From Halobellus limi (GTDB lineage Archaea; Halobacteriota; Halobacteria; Halobacteriales; Haloferacaceae), in the NCBI RefSeq assembly GCF_004799685.1, contig NZ_CP031311.1, forward strand, positions 2,232,001 through 2,296,000: a DNA stretch of 64,000 bases, given 5' to 3'. Below the pieces are notes generated by a model. The model saw only the letters and a program-made list of their open reading frames with translations, was not told the origin of the DNA and searched no databases. This document shows, in pieces, positions 17,061 through 25,536 of the stretch (positions within the stretch are counted from its first letter, which is position 1; each line of letters opens with the position of its first letter). Both the position numbers and the translations under genes were made by a program.

Positions 17061-18986
17061 TCAGATCTCGGTGTCGACGACCGCCTGCGAGGAGAGGTCC
17101 TCGTCGAGTTCGGCGTCGGCCATCTTCTCGACGAGGCTGTCGATGACCTCCTCGCGCATCCCCTTGACGAACTTGATCGAGCCGACGACGAGGTGGCCGC
17201 CGCCGGAGACGCCGCCGCCGCCGACCTCCTCGTTCAGTTCCTCGACCATCCGCGGGATGTCGAGTCGGACGCCGTCGGAGCGGAGCACGGCGAAGTCGGG
17301 GCCGTATCCGATCGTGATGACCGGCTCGCCGTGTTCTTTCACCTTCCGGTCGTGGAGTTTGCCGGTCGTCTTCCCCGGCGCCGGGTAGGTGAAGCGGTGG
17401 GCCCACTCGTCGAGGTCGGCGGTGTAGAGGTGCGCCCCCGACTCCAGCCGTCGGTGTTCGAGGTGGGACGCGGCGGCGTCCATCTGCTGTTCGACGTCGC
17501 GCTCGGCGCGGGTCGCGAGGAACTCGACGAGTTCCTCGTGGCGCTCCTCGTCGTCGCAGCCGACGTTCAGGACGTCGTTGACGAGCGACTGGCCGTCGTT
17601 GTAGCGCAGCCAGTGGGCCGCGTAGTCGAGCGCCTCGCCGACGTCGAGCAGGCGCTCGCGGTCGTAGCCCTCCGCCTCGGCCAGCGAGATGAACTCCTCC
17701 ATCGCGTCGGCCTTCGAGCGGTCGGCGAGTCCGGCGACCGCGGGGACGTGCCGCAGTTCGTCGGTGAGGTCGGGGTCGATCATCCGCGCGAGTTCGACGC
17801 ACATCATCCCGGTCGTGATCCGGTAGTCCTCGTCGTAGAGGTACGGGTTGACGTGGGCGTCCAGCAGGTCCTCGACGGCCTCCGGATCGGGGTGGTGGTG
17901 GTCGACGACCGCGATCGGCATATCGTAGTGCGCGAGGTTCTCGTAGGCGGGGACGTCCTCCTCTGTCGAGCCGTTGTCCAGCATCAGGAGCAGCGGGAGG
18001 CGCTGTCCGTGGCGTGCGCGGCCCTCCAGGGCGAAGTTGAGATCGCGCGTGACGTCCTCCATCTCGTAGAACGGCGCCTTCGAGGGGAGCCGCTTGATGA
18101 GGTGTCGCGAGGCGTCCGCGTCGTCGTGGACGGACTCGATGAAGTTCTCCAGCGCCAGTTGAACCGGTACCGACGCGCACATCCCGTCGCCGTCGGCGTG
18201 GTGTCGGACGCGGATCGGCCGGCCTTCGAGCACCGTCCGCCGCAGCAGTCGGGCGACGTCGCGGAGGTCGTCGCGGAGCTTCTCGAACGCCGGCCACTCG
18301 ACGAGCGGGTCGGCGTCCGCCGGGGTCGCGCGGTCCTCGAAGGCGGCGTCGAGACGCTCGCGCGTCTCCGCCGCCGCGTCGCCGTCGAGTCGAGTCAGCG
18401 AGTCGACTTCGATCTGCACCGATCCGTCGTGAGACTCGACGTCGCCGCCGACGCGGACGACGTCGTCGAGTTCGACCGCGGGGAACGCGCGGACGCCCGC
18501 CTCGCGGAACGCCGCCGCGGAGACGATGCCCGTCTCGTCGGCGATCCGGAACAGCGTCGGCCCGCCGGTCTGTTTGATCTGTGCGACCTGTCCCTCGACG
18601 TGGACGGAGTCGCCGGCCTCGAGCCCCGCGATGGGCGTGAGATCCGGTTCGTGATCGACGACGACCGTCTGGTACGTGGACTCCCTGAAGACGTCGAAGG
18701 CGATGTCGCCGTTCTCCTTGACCTCTTCGAGCGTCACCGTCAGGCGGTCGCCGACCTCGTAGGATCGATCGAGGTTAGACTCGTGGACGAGACCCGAGAC
18801 CTCGTCGGAGACGTCGACGAAGATGCCGTACTCGACGACGCCGTTGACGACGGCGTGGTAGTTGGCGCCCGCTTCGACGTCCTCGGACGTGCAGTTCGGT
18901 GCGAGATCGTAGACGATCGGTCGCGAGTCGCCCTCCGAATCCGGAGCGGACCCGCCGCCGGAATCCCCGGCGTTGTCGGCGGTCAT
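17061..18986 (-). CDS. DHH-family RecJ-like nuclease with S1 and OB domains
   Basis: 641 residues. An S1 RNA-binding domain spans about 40-105 (VEYGIFVDVSDEVSGLVHES). An OB fold follows at about 115-200. The DHH core has RHHADGDGMCAS (261-272) and VVDHHHPDP (360-368). The C-terminal DHHA1 motif is VSGGGHLVVGSIKF. Archaeal relatives associate with GINS/MCM or act as single-strand nucleases; the exact substrate (DNA or RNA) is uncertain. Acidic low-complexity N-terminus. Stand-alone gene, convergent with the PLD gene. Confidence 0.88.
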   Translation of the reverse strand: MTADNAGDSGGGSAPDSEGDSRPIVYDLAPNCTSEDVEAGANYHAVVNGVVEYGIFVDVSDEVSGLVHESNLDRSYEVGDRLTVTLEEVKENGDIAFDVFRESTYQTVVVDHEPDLTPIAGLEAGDSVHVEGQVAQIKQTGGPTLFRIADETGIVSAAAFREAGVRAFPAVELDDVVRVGGDVESHDGSVQIEVDSLTRLDGDAAAETRERLDAAFEDRATPADADPLVEWPAFEKLRDDLRDVARLLRRTVLEGRPIRVRHHADGDGMCASVPVQLALENFIESVHDDADASRHLIKRLPSKAPFYEMEDVTRDLNFALEGRARHGQRLPLLLMLDNGSTEEDVPAYENLAHYDMPIAVVDHHHPDPEAVEDLLDAHVNPYLYDEDYRITTGMMCVELARMIDPDLTDELRHVPAVAGLADRSKADAMEEFISLAEAEGYDRERLLDVGEALDYAAHWLRYNDGQSLVNDVLNVGCDDEERHEELVEFLATRAERDVEQQMDAAASHLEHRRLESGAHLYTADLDEWAHRFTYPAPGKTTGKLHDRKVKEHGEPVITIGYGPDFAVLRSDGVRLDIPRMVEELNEEVGGGGVSGGGHLVVGSIKFVKGMREEVIDSLVEKMADAELDEDLSSQAVVDTEI

Positions 18987-19135
18987 ACTGCCGAACAGTG
19001 CTGCGTCGCGGTTAAGACTTTACAATCGCCGCCGAGGCGGCTCCGGCTGACAGCGGCCGTCTCCCGGTCGGTTTCGAACGGCAACCGTCGGTCGGTTCGC
19101 GGTCGGCGAGACGGCTGCTGGCCCGTCCCTCGAAA

Positions 19136-19142
19136 CCTTTAG
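19136..19142 (+). promoter_or_regulatory. TATA-like box of the JAMM-ribL operon
   Basis: cctttag is centred about 28 nt before the ATG at 19167, consistent with a leaderless transcript covering the JAMM protease and ribL. Confidence 0.5.
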
Positions 19143-19166
19143 AAGGCGACGAACCCGACTCCGAGT

Positions 19167-19682
19167 ATGCGACTCTTCCGGTCGAGTGAGGTGCTCGGCA
19201 TCGCCGCCGACGCGCTCGACTTCGCACGGGAGGCCTCCCAGGAGACGCACCCCGACGAGTACATGGGGTTCCTCCGCGGGGAGGACGCCCGCAACTTCGA
19301 TCTGGACCGGTCCGGAACCGTGATAACGGAAGTGATGATCATCCCCGGCACGCGCTCGAACCCGGTGAGCGCCACCGTCGACAACAACATGATCCCGAAC
19401 GACCGCCGGGCGGTCGGTTCGATCCACTCGCACCCGAACGGCGTCCTCCGTCCCAGCGACGCCGACCTCGACACGTTCGGACAGGGCGAGGTCCACATCA
19501 TCCTCGGGCACCCCTACGGACCGACCGACTGGAAGGCGTTCGACCAGAACGGCGACGTCCGCGACCTGGACGTGCTGGACGTCGACCTGCCCGACCCCGA
19601 GGAGTTCTTCGACTTCACCGAGGCGGACCTCGACGTCGACTTTTCGGAGGAGTACCGCGACCCCGGAGGGCGGCGACGGTGA
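19167..19682 (+). CDS. JAMM/MPN+ metalloprotease (desampylase-type)
   Basis: 171-residue JAB1/MPN metalloprotease. The complete JAMM signature is present: Glu31, then [14 protein letters not shown] with His87, His89, Ser97 and Asp100. Haloarchaeal JAMM proteases of this size remove SAMP ubiquitin-like modifiers from proteins (known for HvJAMM1); whether this one is that orthologue or the second paralogue cannot be decided here. An acidic tail (about 130-171) is appended. The next gene starts inside its stop codon. Confidence 0.85.
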   Translation: MRLFRSSEVLGIAADALDFAREASQETHPDEYMGFLRGEDARNFDLDRSGTVITEVMIIPGTRSNPVSATVDNNMIPNDRRAVGSIHSHPNGVLRPSDADLDTFGQGEVHIILGHPYGPTDWKAFDQNGDVRDLDVLDVDLPDPEEFFDFTEADLDVDFSEEYRDPGGRRR

Positions 19683-20137
19683 CCCGTCGGATCGTCGCGC
19701 AGGGGACCTTCGACATCATCCATCCGGGTCACGTCCACTACCTCTCGGAGGCGGCATCGATGGGCGACGAGCTGCACGTCATCGTCGCCAGACGGGAGAA
19801 CGTCACGCACAAGGAACCGCCGGTCCTCCCGGACCGGCAGCGCCGGGACGTCATCGACGCGCTCGAAGTCGTGACCGAGGCGCATCTGGGCCATTCGGAG
19901 GACATCTTCGTTCCGATCGAACGCATCGACCCGGACGTGATCGTCCTGGGTCACGACCAGCACCACGACGCCGACGCCATCCGCGACGCGCTCGCGGGGC
20001 GCGGCATCGACTGCGAGGTGGCTCGGGCGTCGGGGCGGGAGCCGCGCTACGAGGGCGAACTGCTCTCGACCGGACGGATCGTCGACCGGATCATCGAATC
20101 GCGAGCGTCCGAGGCCGACGACGTCGACGCCGTGTGA
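19679..20137 (+). CDS. ribL: FAD synthase RibL
   Basis: 152-residue nucleotidyltransferase that adenylates FMN to FAD in archaea. The N-terminal [17 protein letters not shown] contains the HPGH motif (15-18). Later strands ([15 protein letters not shown]) and an [14 protein letters not shown] end fit RibL/cytidylyltransferase-like enzymes. GTG start within the TGA of the JAMM gene, so the two are translationally coupled. The last codons and stop are part of a 31-bp tandem duplication. Confidence 0.85.
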   Translation: MTRRIVAQGTFDIIHPGHVHYLSEAASMGDELHVIVARRENVTHKEPPVLPDRQRRDVIDALEVVTEAHLGHSEDIFVPIERIDPDVIVLGHDQHHDADAIRDALAGRGIDCEVARASGREPRYEGELLSTGRIVDRIIESRASEADDVDAV

Positions 20138-20235
20138 GTCTGATTCCGACGACGTCGACGCCGTGTGAGTCTGATTCCGACGACATCGACGCCATAACTC
20201 GGAGTTCTCCGACATCGACGCCATAGCTCGGAACC
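20115..20235 (+). repeat. 31-bp tandem repeat at the ribL 3' end
   Basis: Two almost identical 31-bp units (20115-20145 and 20146-20176) are followed by two decayed ones. Unit 1 contains the codons for the terminal Asp-Val-Asp-Ala-Val and the TGA of ribL. Unit 2 recreates the same peptide-coding string and stop. Confidence 0.85.
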
Positions 20236-20439
20236 CGGCGGCGAATCGAGTGCAAATCTACGCGGCCACGAGGGTACCATCCATCGGCCGGATCACGGAG
20301 CATTCACCGGCCGGATCACGGAGGGATTTCGCCGCTCTGATCGCGGACAGTCAGACCGGCGGATCAGGCGACCAAGCGAGTTGCGGTCGCGAGCGGACGA
20401 GTCGCGGCCGGCTGAGGGTCGAAAAGGAGACGCGGGTCG
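20138..20439. other. Convergent intergenic region ribL / coxB
   Basis: About 300 nt. It holds the decayed part of the 31-bp array and a separate 16-bp direct repeat (cggccggatcacggag at 20285-20300 and 20308-20323). No gene is supported. Confidence 0.6.
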
Positions 20440-21150
20440 CTATTCGCTGCTCTGTTGCTCGTCGAGCCAGTCCTGGTACTCCTCCTGGGAGACCACCTCG
20501 ACGGTGAAGTACATCTGCGAGTGGGCGACGCCGCAGTACTCGGTGCAGTACCCCTGGTAGGTGCCCTCCTCGTACGGGACGGTCCTGATCGTGTTCACCT
20601 GGCCGGGCATCGCGTCGACCTTGAGCGCCAGGTCGGGGACGTGGAACCCGTGTATCACGTCCCGCGAGGTGACCTCGATGACGACCGGGCGGTCCTTCGG
20701 CACGACGATTTCGGTCCCCGTGCTGAAGTTACCGGCCTCGGGGTACGACATCTCCCAGCCCCACTGGTAGGCCTCGGCGTGGACGACGACCGGGTCGCCG
20801 GAGGCGTCCTCGACCTGCGGCGGGCCGGCGACGTTCTCGTCGGCGAGGACGCCGTAGGAGGCGACGCCGACGAAGAGCAGGATGATCGCCGTCGCGATCG
20901 TCCAGGTGATCTCCAGCCGACGGTTCTCCTTCGTCGGCGAGGGATCGTCGTTGTTTCGGAACTTTACGATCGTGTAAATGAGGATGCCCTCGACGAGCAG
21001 CGTGATCGGGATCGCGATGTACAGCAGTTTCCCGTTCAGCCCGTTGATGAGCTCCGCGCTGGCGGACGACTGTGCGGCGACCGGGTCCGCGAAGAGGCCC
21101 GCCACCAGGACCGTGAGCAGTGAAACGAGTGCCAAACGCGTCTTTCGCAT
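20440..21150 (-). CDS. coxB: Cytochrome c oxidase subunit II (CuA)
   Basis: 236-residue membrane-anchored CuA subunit of a heme-copper terminal oxidase. A signal segment (1-26, cleavage near VAAQ), two transmembrane helices (about 42-62 and 82-103) and an extracytoplasmic cupredoxin domain follow. CuA ligands are His167, Cys202, Glu204, Cys206, His210 and Met213, in HGFHVPD and CTEYCGVAHSQM. It diverges from the heme-biosynthesis fusion gene; subunit I is not in the window. A taaatag box lies at 21176-21182 upstream. Confidence 0.95.
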   Translation of the reverse strand: MRKTRLALVSLLTVLVAGLFADPVAAQSSASAELINGLNGKLLYIAIPITLLVEGILIYTIVKFRNNDDPSPTKENRRLEITWTIATAIILLFVGVASYGVLADENVAGPPQVEDASGDPVVVHAEAYQWGWEMSYPEAGNFSTGTEIVVPKDRPVVIEVTSRDVIHGFHVPDLALKVDAMPGQVNTIRTVPYEEGTYQGYCTEYCGVAHSQMYFTVEVVSQEEYQDWLDEQQSSE

Positions 21151-21175
21151 CGATCCGAGGTTAGGAAGAGGAACG

Positions 21176-21182
21176 TAAATAG
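21176..21182 (-). promoter_or_regulatory. TATA-like box of coxB
   Basis: On the minus strand this reads ctattta, about 26-32 nt before the coxB ATG at 21150. Confidence 0.5.
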
Positions 21183-21307
21183 TTGCTGACTTTCGCCATC
21201 CGGTTCCCGATCGAAAACGCCCACGGTCCGCGGGGACCGCCGCGGCGCCGGGGTCGAAAGCGGGGCTCCTAAGTACGCTGATTCCTAACGTGGCGTAGGT
21301 GTAATTC

Positions 21308-22714
21308 GTGGCGTCGACCGCAACTCACAACCGGTTTCACGGCCTGCTCGCTGCGACGGCCATCGGCGTCTATCTCCTCCTCCTGGTCGGAGCGACGACG
21401 GCACTGACCGACGCGGCGGCCTCGTGCGCCGCCTGGCCGGCCTGCGGCGACGGGTGGACGACGCCGACCTCGACCGTCGGGTGGCTCGCCCTCGGACACC
21501 GTCTCGCGGCGGTCGCCGTCGGCGCGCTCGGCGTCGCGACGCTCGTCGTCGGCGTCCGCGCCGGAGTCCAACGGCGCGTTCTCGGCGCGATGGTGATCGC
21601 CGGCGTCCTCTACCCGGTTCAGGCCGCCCTCGGCGCCTTCGTCGCGATCGGCGGCGCCGACGCGACCCTCTCGGCCGTCCACCTGACCGCCGGGATGGCG
21701 ATCTTCGGGTCGCTGGTGGCCGCCCTCGCGTGGACGTTGGAAACGGAGACCGGCGATCCGGACGAGGATCCGGTCGACAGCGTCGACCTGGACCCGCCGC
21801 TGGAGACGACGTACGAACCGGACCTCCCGAGCGGCCGCCGGGAGCGACTCGTCGCGACGGCGAGAGCGTACCTCCGGCTGACCAAGCCGCGGCTGATGTG
21901 GCTGCTCTGTCTCGTCGCCGCCGCGGGGATGGCGCTGGCGGCGACGACGACCGGCGGCCTGACGGTCGGCGTCGTGCTCGCGACGCTCGGCGGCGGCGTG
22001 CTCTCGATCGGCGCGTCGGGCACGTTCAACCACGTCTTCGAGCGCGACATCGACAGGAGAATGCAGCGGACCAGCGACCGGCCGCTGGCGACCGACCTCG
22101 TCCCGGTCCGCAACGCCCTGGCGTTCGGACTCCTCTTGGCCGCCGGGTCGATCGCGCTGTTCGCGTGGGTGAACGCCCTCGCGGCCGTTCTCGGCGTCGC
22201 CGCGATCGTCTTCTACAGCGTCGTGTACACGCTGCTCCTGAAGCCGAACACCGTCCAGAACACGGTGATCGGCGGCGCGGCCGGGGCGCTCCCGGCGCTC
22301 ATCGGCTGGGTCGCCGTCGCCGGCGAGGTCGGCCTCGGCGGCCTCGCGCTCGCGGCGATCATCTTCCTGTGGACCCCGGCGCACTTCTACAACCTCGCGC
22401 TGGCGTACAAAGACGACTACGAGCGCGGCGGCTTCCCGATGATGCCCGTCGTCCGCGGCGAGACCGAGACGAGAAAGCACGTGCTGTGGTACCTCGCCGC
22501 GACGCTCGTCGCCGCCGGCGCGCTGGCGTCGATGGAGGCGCTCGGGCTGCTGTACGCGCTCACGAGCGTCGTCTTCGGCGGCCTGTTCCTCTACTTCGCC
22601 GTCCGCCTGCACTACGAGCAGACCGAGTCCGCGGCGTTCCGCTCGTTCCACGCCTCGAACGCGTACCTCGGCGCGCTGCTTCTGGCCGTCGTCGTCGACG
22701 CGCTGGTGGTGTGA
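21308..22714 (+). CDS. ctaB: Heme A synthase-like / protoheme IX farnesyltransferase fusion (CtaA-CtaB)
   Basis: 468-residue polytopic membrane protein in two parts. Residues 1-145 resemble one half of CtaA: four helices, a Cys pair (Cys40 and Cys46 in SCAAWPAC), His64 in ALGHRLA and His125 in SAVHLTAG. Residues about 180-468 are the UbiA-type CtaB, with NHVFERDIDRRMQRTSDRPL (241-260) and YKDDYERGGFPMMPVV. CtaB farnesylates protoheme to heme O; CtaA oxidises heme O to heme A. GTG start at 21308. It diverges from coxB, so it serves the oxidase. Confidence 0.9.
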   Translation: MASTATHNRFHGLLAATAIGVYLLLLVGATTALTDAAASCAAWPACGDGWTTPTSTVGWLALGHRLAAVAVGALGVATLVVGVRAGVQRRVLGAMVIAGVLYPVQAALGAFVAIGGADATLSAVHLTAGMAIFGSLVAALAWTLETETGDPDEDPVDSVDLDPPLETTYEPDLPSGRRERLVATARAYLRLTKPRLMWLLCLVAAAGMALAATTTGGLTVGVVLATLGGGVLSIGASGTFNHVFERDIDRRMQRTSDRPLATDLVPVRNALAFGLLLAAGSIALFAWVNALAAVLGVAAIVFYSVVYTLLLKPNTVQNTVIGGAAGALPALIGWVAVAGEVGLGGLALAAIIFLWTPAHFYNLALAYKDDYERGGFPMMPVVRGETETRKHVLWYLAATLVAAGALASMEALGLLYALTSVVFGGLFLYFAVRLHYEQTESAAFRSFHASNAYLGALLLAVVVDALVV

Positions 22715-22716
22715 CG

Positions 22717-23397
22717 ATGGGCGTCGCGAACGCCGCGTCCCGAGTCGAGGTCCGGGACCTCCTCTACGGCGCGCTCGTCGGCAACACCCTCGCCGCGCTC
22801 GCCGTGGCGTACGCCCTGCTCGCGGGCATCTCGATCACGCAGCCGCGGTACGCGCTCTACGGCCTCCTCTGGATCTTCGTCGGCGTGCTCGTCCTGTGGA
22901 AGACCGAACCGGCCCCCGCGGACGCGTCGACGCGCCGCCGGGCGGCCGCCGTCGCCCTCCTCTACTTCGTCGCGCTCGCCGTCGCGGGCGGCGTCGTCGT
23001 CACCGCGATGCGCCCCGGCGCGGGCGAGTTCGGCGTCCGGCTGGCGACGCTCGCGCCGGGGTGGGGACCGGCGCCCGTCTTCTCGTCGCCGTGGGCCGCC
23101 CTGGTGCTGATGCCCGCCCGCGTCGTCGGCTACGCCGCGCTGGCGTACCTCGTGTACGCGACCGTGATCGACGCCTCGGGCGCGGCCGTCTCGGGCCTCG
23201 TCGGCCTGTTCTCCTGTGTCTCCTGCTCGTGGCCGATCCTCGCGTCGTTGCTGTCGGGCGTCCTCGGCGGCGGCTCGGCGGTCGTCGCCGCCACGTTCGA
23301 CTTCTCTTATGACATCTCGACGGTCGTCTTTCTCCTCACCGTGGCGCTGCTGTACTGGCGGCCGTTCGTCGGCGGTCACTTCGGTCAAAAGGAGTGA
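22717..23397 (+). CDS. Haloarchaeal polytopic membrane protein next to ctaB
   Basis: 226 residues with about six hydrophobic segments. A FSCVSCSWPI segment (Cys pair, about residue 167-176) lies in one helix and could bind copper or heme; this is inference. It follows ctaB by 2 nt and is probably co-transcribed with it, so a role in oxidase maturation is plausible. I recognise it only as a conserved haloarchaeal protein of unknown function. Confidence 0.8.
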   Translation: MGVANAASRVEVRDLLYGALVGNTLAALAVAYALLAGISITQPRYALYGLLWIFVGVLVLWKTEPAPADASTRRRAAAVALLYFVALAVAGGVVVTAMRPGAGEFGVRLATLAPGWGPAPVFSSPWAALVLMPARVVGYAALAYLVYATVIDASGAAVSGLVGLFSCVSCSWPILASLLSGVLGGGSAVVAATFDFSYDISTVVFLLTVALLYWRPFVGGHFGQKE

Positions 23398-23431
23398 GCG
23401 CGGCCGGGGTCGGACGGCCGCGGCGCGCGTC

Positions 23432-23641
23432 TCAGGCGAATCCGACCGGTTCGGGACGCTGCACCGTCTCCGGGTCGGGGTCGTCGCCGTCGGGGTCCGG
23501 AACGCGCTCGGGGTCGTCGCGTCGGTCCGCCGGGTCCGTTCGGTCGATTTCGGGATCGGTTCGGTCGGTCGTCGCTTCCGTCGGGCCAGTCTCGTGTTCC
23601 AACCTCGCCAGCGCCTCTCGCCGCAGCGGGTGGTAACACAT
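23432..23641 (-). CDS. Small acidic hypothetical protein
   Basis: 69 residues starting MCYHPLRREALARLEHE, then a low-complexity Asp/Pro/Arg-rich tail. The first 18 residues look folded (possible His/Cys contact), while the rest is probably disordered. It sits convergently against the ctaB-linked membrane gene and is preceded by an A/T-rich box (ttagtagttagca near 23650). No family recognised; a real gene is likely but not certain. Confidence 0.5.
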   Translation of the reverse strand: MCYHPLRREALARLEHETGPTEATTDRTDPEIDRTDPADRRDDPERVPDPDGDDPDPETVQRPEPVGFA

Positions 23642-23742
23642 ACCAAGTTAGTAGTTAGCATCCGACGGGTAAAAAGGTGTCTCCGCGAGTCGGGCCGGCG
23701 AGCGCGACGTGCTTAACGGAATCCGGCACCAACCCCGAACCG

Positions 23743-23973
23743 ATGTCCACCATCGAAATCGAGTACTGCGTCCCCTGCGGCTTTCTGGACCGTGCCGAGG
23801 AGATCCAGCACGCGCTCCTCGAACAGTTTGGCGACCGGCTGGACCGCGTCGCGCTGGTTACCGGCGACCACGGCGTCCTGACGGTCGCCGTCGACGGCGA
23901 CGTCGTCTGGGACAAAGCCGAGGACGACTACGACGTCGACGCGATCACGCGGCGCGTTCGCGAGGAGGTCTGA
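23743..23973 (+). CDS. SelT/SelW/SelH (Rdx) family protein
   Basis: 76-residue thioredoxin-like Rdx protein. IEIEYCVPCGFLDRAEEI carries the CxxC (Cys9, Cys12) of the family, with Cys instead of selenocysteine. The strand-helix pattern continues through GVLTVAVDGDVVWDKAED. Likely a small redox protein; partner unknown. The ATG at 23743 matches the family N-terminus. Stand-alone gene, convergent with the aldo/keto reductase. Confidence 0.9.
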   Translation: MSTIEIEYCVPCGFLDRAEEIQHALLEQFGDRLDRVALVTGDHGVLTVAVDGDVVWDKAEDDYDVDAITRRVREEV

Positions 23974-24004
23974 AGGGAGAGAGGATCCCGCGACCGACAG
24001 GCGG

Positions 24005-25033
24005 TCAGTCGCGGTGGCCCCAGCGACGCCCCTCCTCGTCGTAGCGGGCCTCGAAGATGCGGTCCCACTGGGCGGTAGAAAGGTCCACGTCGGCCGCGCC
24101 GAGGTTCTCGTCGAGCTGGTCGACCGTCCGCGCGCCGACGATCGGAACGACCGTCGCGTCGGGGTAGTCCATCAGCCAGCGGAGCGCGACCTGCGCGGGC
24201 GAGGCGTCGACCTCCTCGGCGACCTCCCTGACCGCGTCGAGGACGTGCCAGCCGCGCTCGGAGAGGTAGAACTCGTCGAAGCGCTCGTCGATCGACGCTC
24301 GGGAGCCGTCGGGCGCGATCACCTGCGTCGGGTCGTCGGGGTCGGCGCGCTCGTACTTGCCCGTGAGGAATCCGCCTGCGAGCGGCGAGTACGGGCAGAC
24401 CGCCAGCTCCTGGTCGCCGCAGACGTCCAGGTACTCCTTGATGTCCTCGTAGTAGCCGGCGTGGAACAGCGGCTGGGTGACCTCGAAGCGCTCCCAGTCG
24501 TGGACGTCGGATTTCCACAGCGCCTTCGTGAGCTGCCAGGCCGCCATCGTCGACGCGCCGAGGTAGTTCACCTTCCCCTCCTCGACGAGGCGGTCGAGCG
24601 TCGCGAGCGTCTCCTCGATGGGCGTCTCCTCGTCCCAGCGGTGGATGTAGTAGAGGTCGAGATAGTCGGTGCCGAGGCGGTCGAGCGTGCCTTCGATCTG
24701 GTTCCTAACGTGCGTGCGAGAGAGGCCCGACCCGTTCGGGTTGTCGGGGTCGAAGCCGAAGTACACCTTCGAGGCGAGAACGTAGTCCGAGCGGTCCCGA
24801 TCGGCGAGCCAGTCGCCGATCCACGACTCGCTGCGCCCGTTCGGGTCGCCGTAGACGTTCGCGGTGTCGATGAAGTTCCCGCCACGGTCGACGAACGCGT
24901 CGAGCAACTCGTGGGCTTCGCCCTTCGTCGTCTCGACGACGCCGTCGGTCTCGCGGCCGAAGCGCCACGTGCCGAAGCAGAGTTCCGAGACCTTCGTGCC
25001 GGTCGATCCGAGTCGTCGGTAGTCGAGGCTCAT
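24005..25033 (-). CDS. Aldo/keto reductase
   Basis: 342-residue NADPH-dependent aldo/keto reductase. The TIM barrel begins at MSLDYRRLGSTGTKVSELCFGTW. Catalytic residues fit: Asp and Tyr in FIDTANVYGD, Lys in VLASKVYFG and His in YYIHRWDEE. The C-terminal SPAQVALRWLM and PIVGARTVDQLDENL form the cofactor pocket. The substrate is unknown. The ATG at 25031-25033 is preferred because the upstream frame is low-complexity. The DUF35/thiolase pair lies about 100 nt upstream on the same strand. Confidence 0.92.
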   Translation of the reverse strand: MSLDYRRLGSTGTKVSELCFGTWRFGRETDGVVETTKGEAHELLDAFVDRGGNFIDTANVYGDPNGRSESWIGDWLADRDRSDYVLASKVYFGFDPDNPNGSGLSRTHVRNQIEGTLDRLGTDYLDLYYIHRWDEETPIEETLATLDRLVEEGKVNYLGASTMAAWQLTKALWKSDVHDWERFEVTQPLFHAGYYEDIKEYLDVCGDQELAVCPYSPLAGGFLTGKYERADPDDPTQVIAPDGSRASIDERFDEFYLSERGWHVLDAVREVAEEVDASPAQVALRWLMDYPDATVVPIVGARTVDQLDENLGAADVDLSTAQWDRIFEARYDEEGRRWGHRD

Positions 25034-25131
25034 ATCGGAGAGAGACCGGCCGCGCTCAAAAACGTGCGTGTCCGCCGGCCGTTCCTGCTCGCCGCACCGC
25101 GGTTCGGTCCGCGTGCCGAACGCTGGGGACG

Positions 25132-25536
25132 CTAGTCGACCGGCTCGAATCTGAAGCCGTCCCACTCCTGGCTCTCCGCTTCGCGGATGCCCGCGTCGGG
25201 GTCGCGGAGTTCCTCGCAGTAGACGGGTCGGACCTCGTCGCCGATCTCGACGTCGTCGGTCGTCACCTGGCCGATGGCGCGTACGGGCTCGCCGTCGACG
25301 TCGAACTCGACGATGGCGACGGTGTTCGGCTGGCGGACGCCCGGCGGCGTCGCGGTCGAGGTCGTCCAAGTGACGACCTCCGCGACGTGCTCGCTCAGGT
25401 CGACCGTGCCGGTCGGTTCCTGACCACCGGGCCCGAGCGGGTGGCCGGGATAGGTGATGCTGCCGTCGGGGTAGCGGGACGCCTCCATCTCGTGTTCGTC
25501 TTCGGTCTCGTTCTCGGTGTCGTGTTCGTCACTCAT
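25132..25536 (-). CDS. DUF35-type OB-fold acyl-CoA-associated protein
   Basis: 134 residues. The C-terminal part is an OB fold of the DUF35 type (PNTVAIVEFDVDGEPVRAIG and VEIGDEVRPVYCEE). In most family members a rubredoxin-like zinc ribbon precedes it; here that region contains no CxxC pair, only a Gly/Pro-rich stretch. DUF35 proteins bind thiolases and shuttle acyl-CoA. The ATGA overlap with the thiolase-like gene upstream indicates they act together. Confidence 0.8.
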   Translation of the reverse strand: MSDEHDTENETEDEHEMEASRYPDGSITYPGHPLGPGGQEPTGTVDLSEHVAEVVTWTTSTATPPGVRQPNTVAIVEFDVDGEPVRAIGQVTTDDVEIGDEVRPVYCEELRDPDAGIREAESQEWDGFRFEPVD

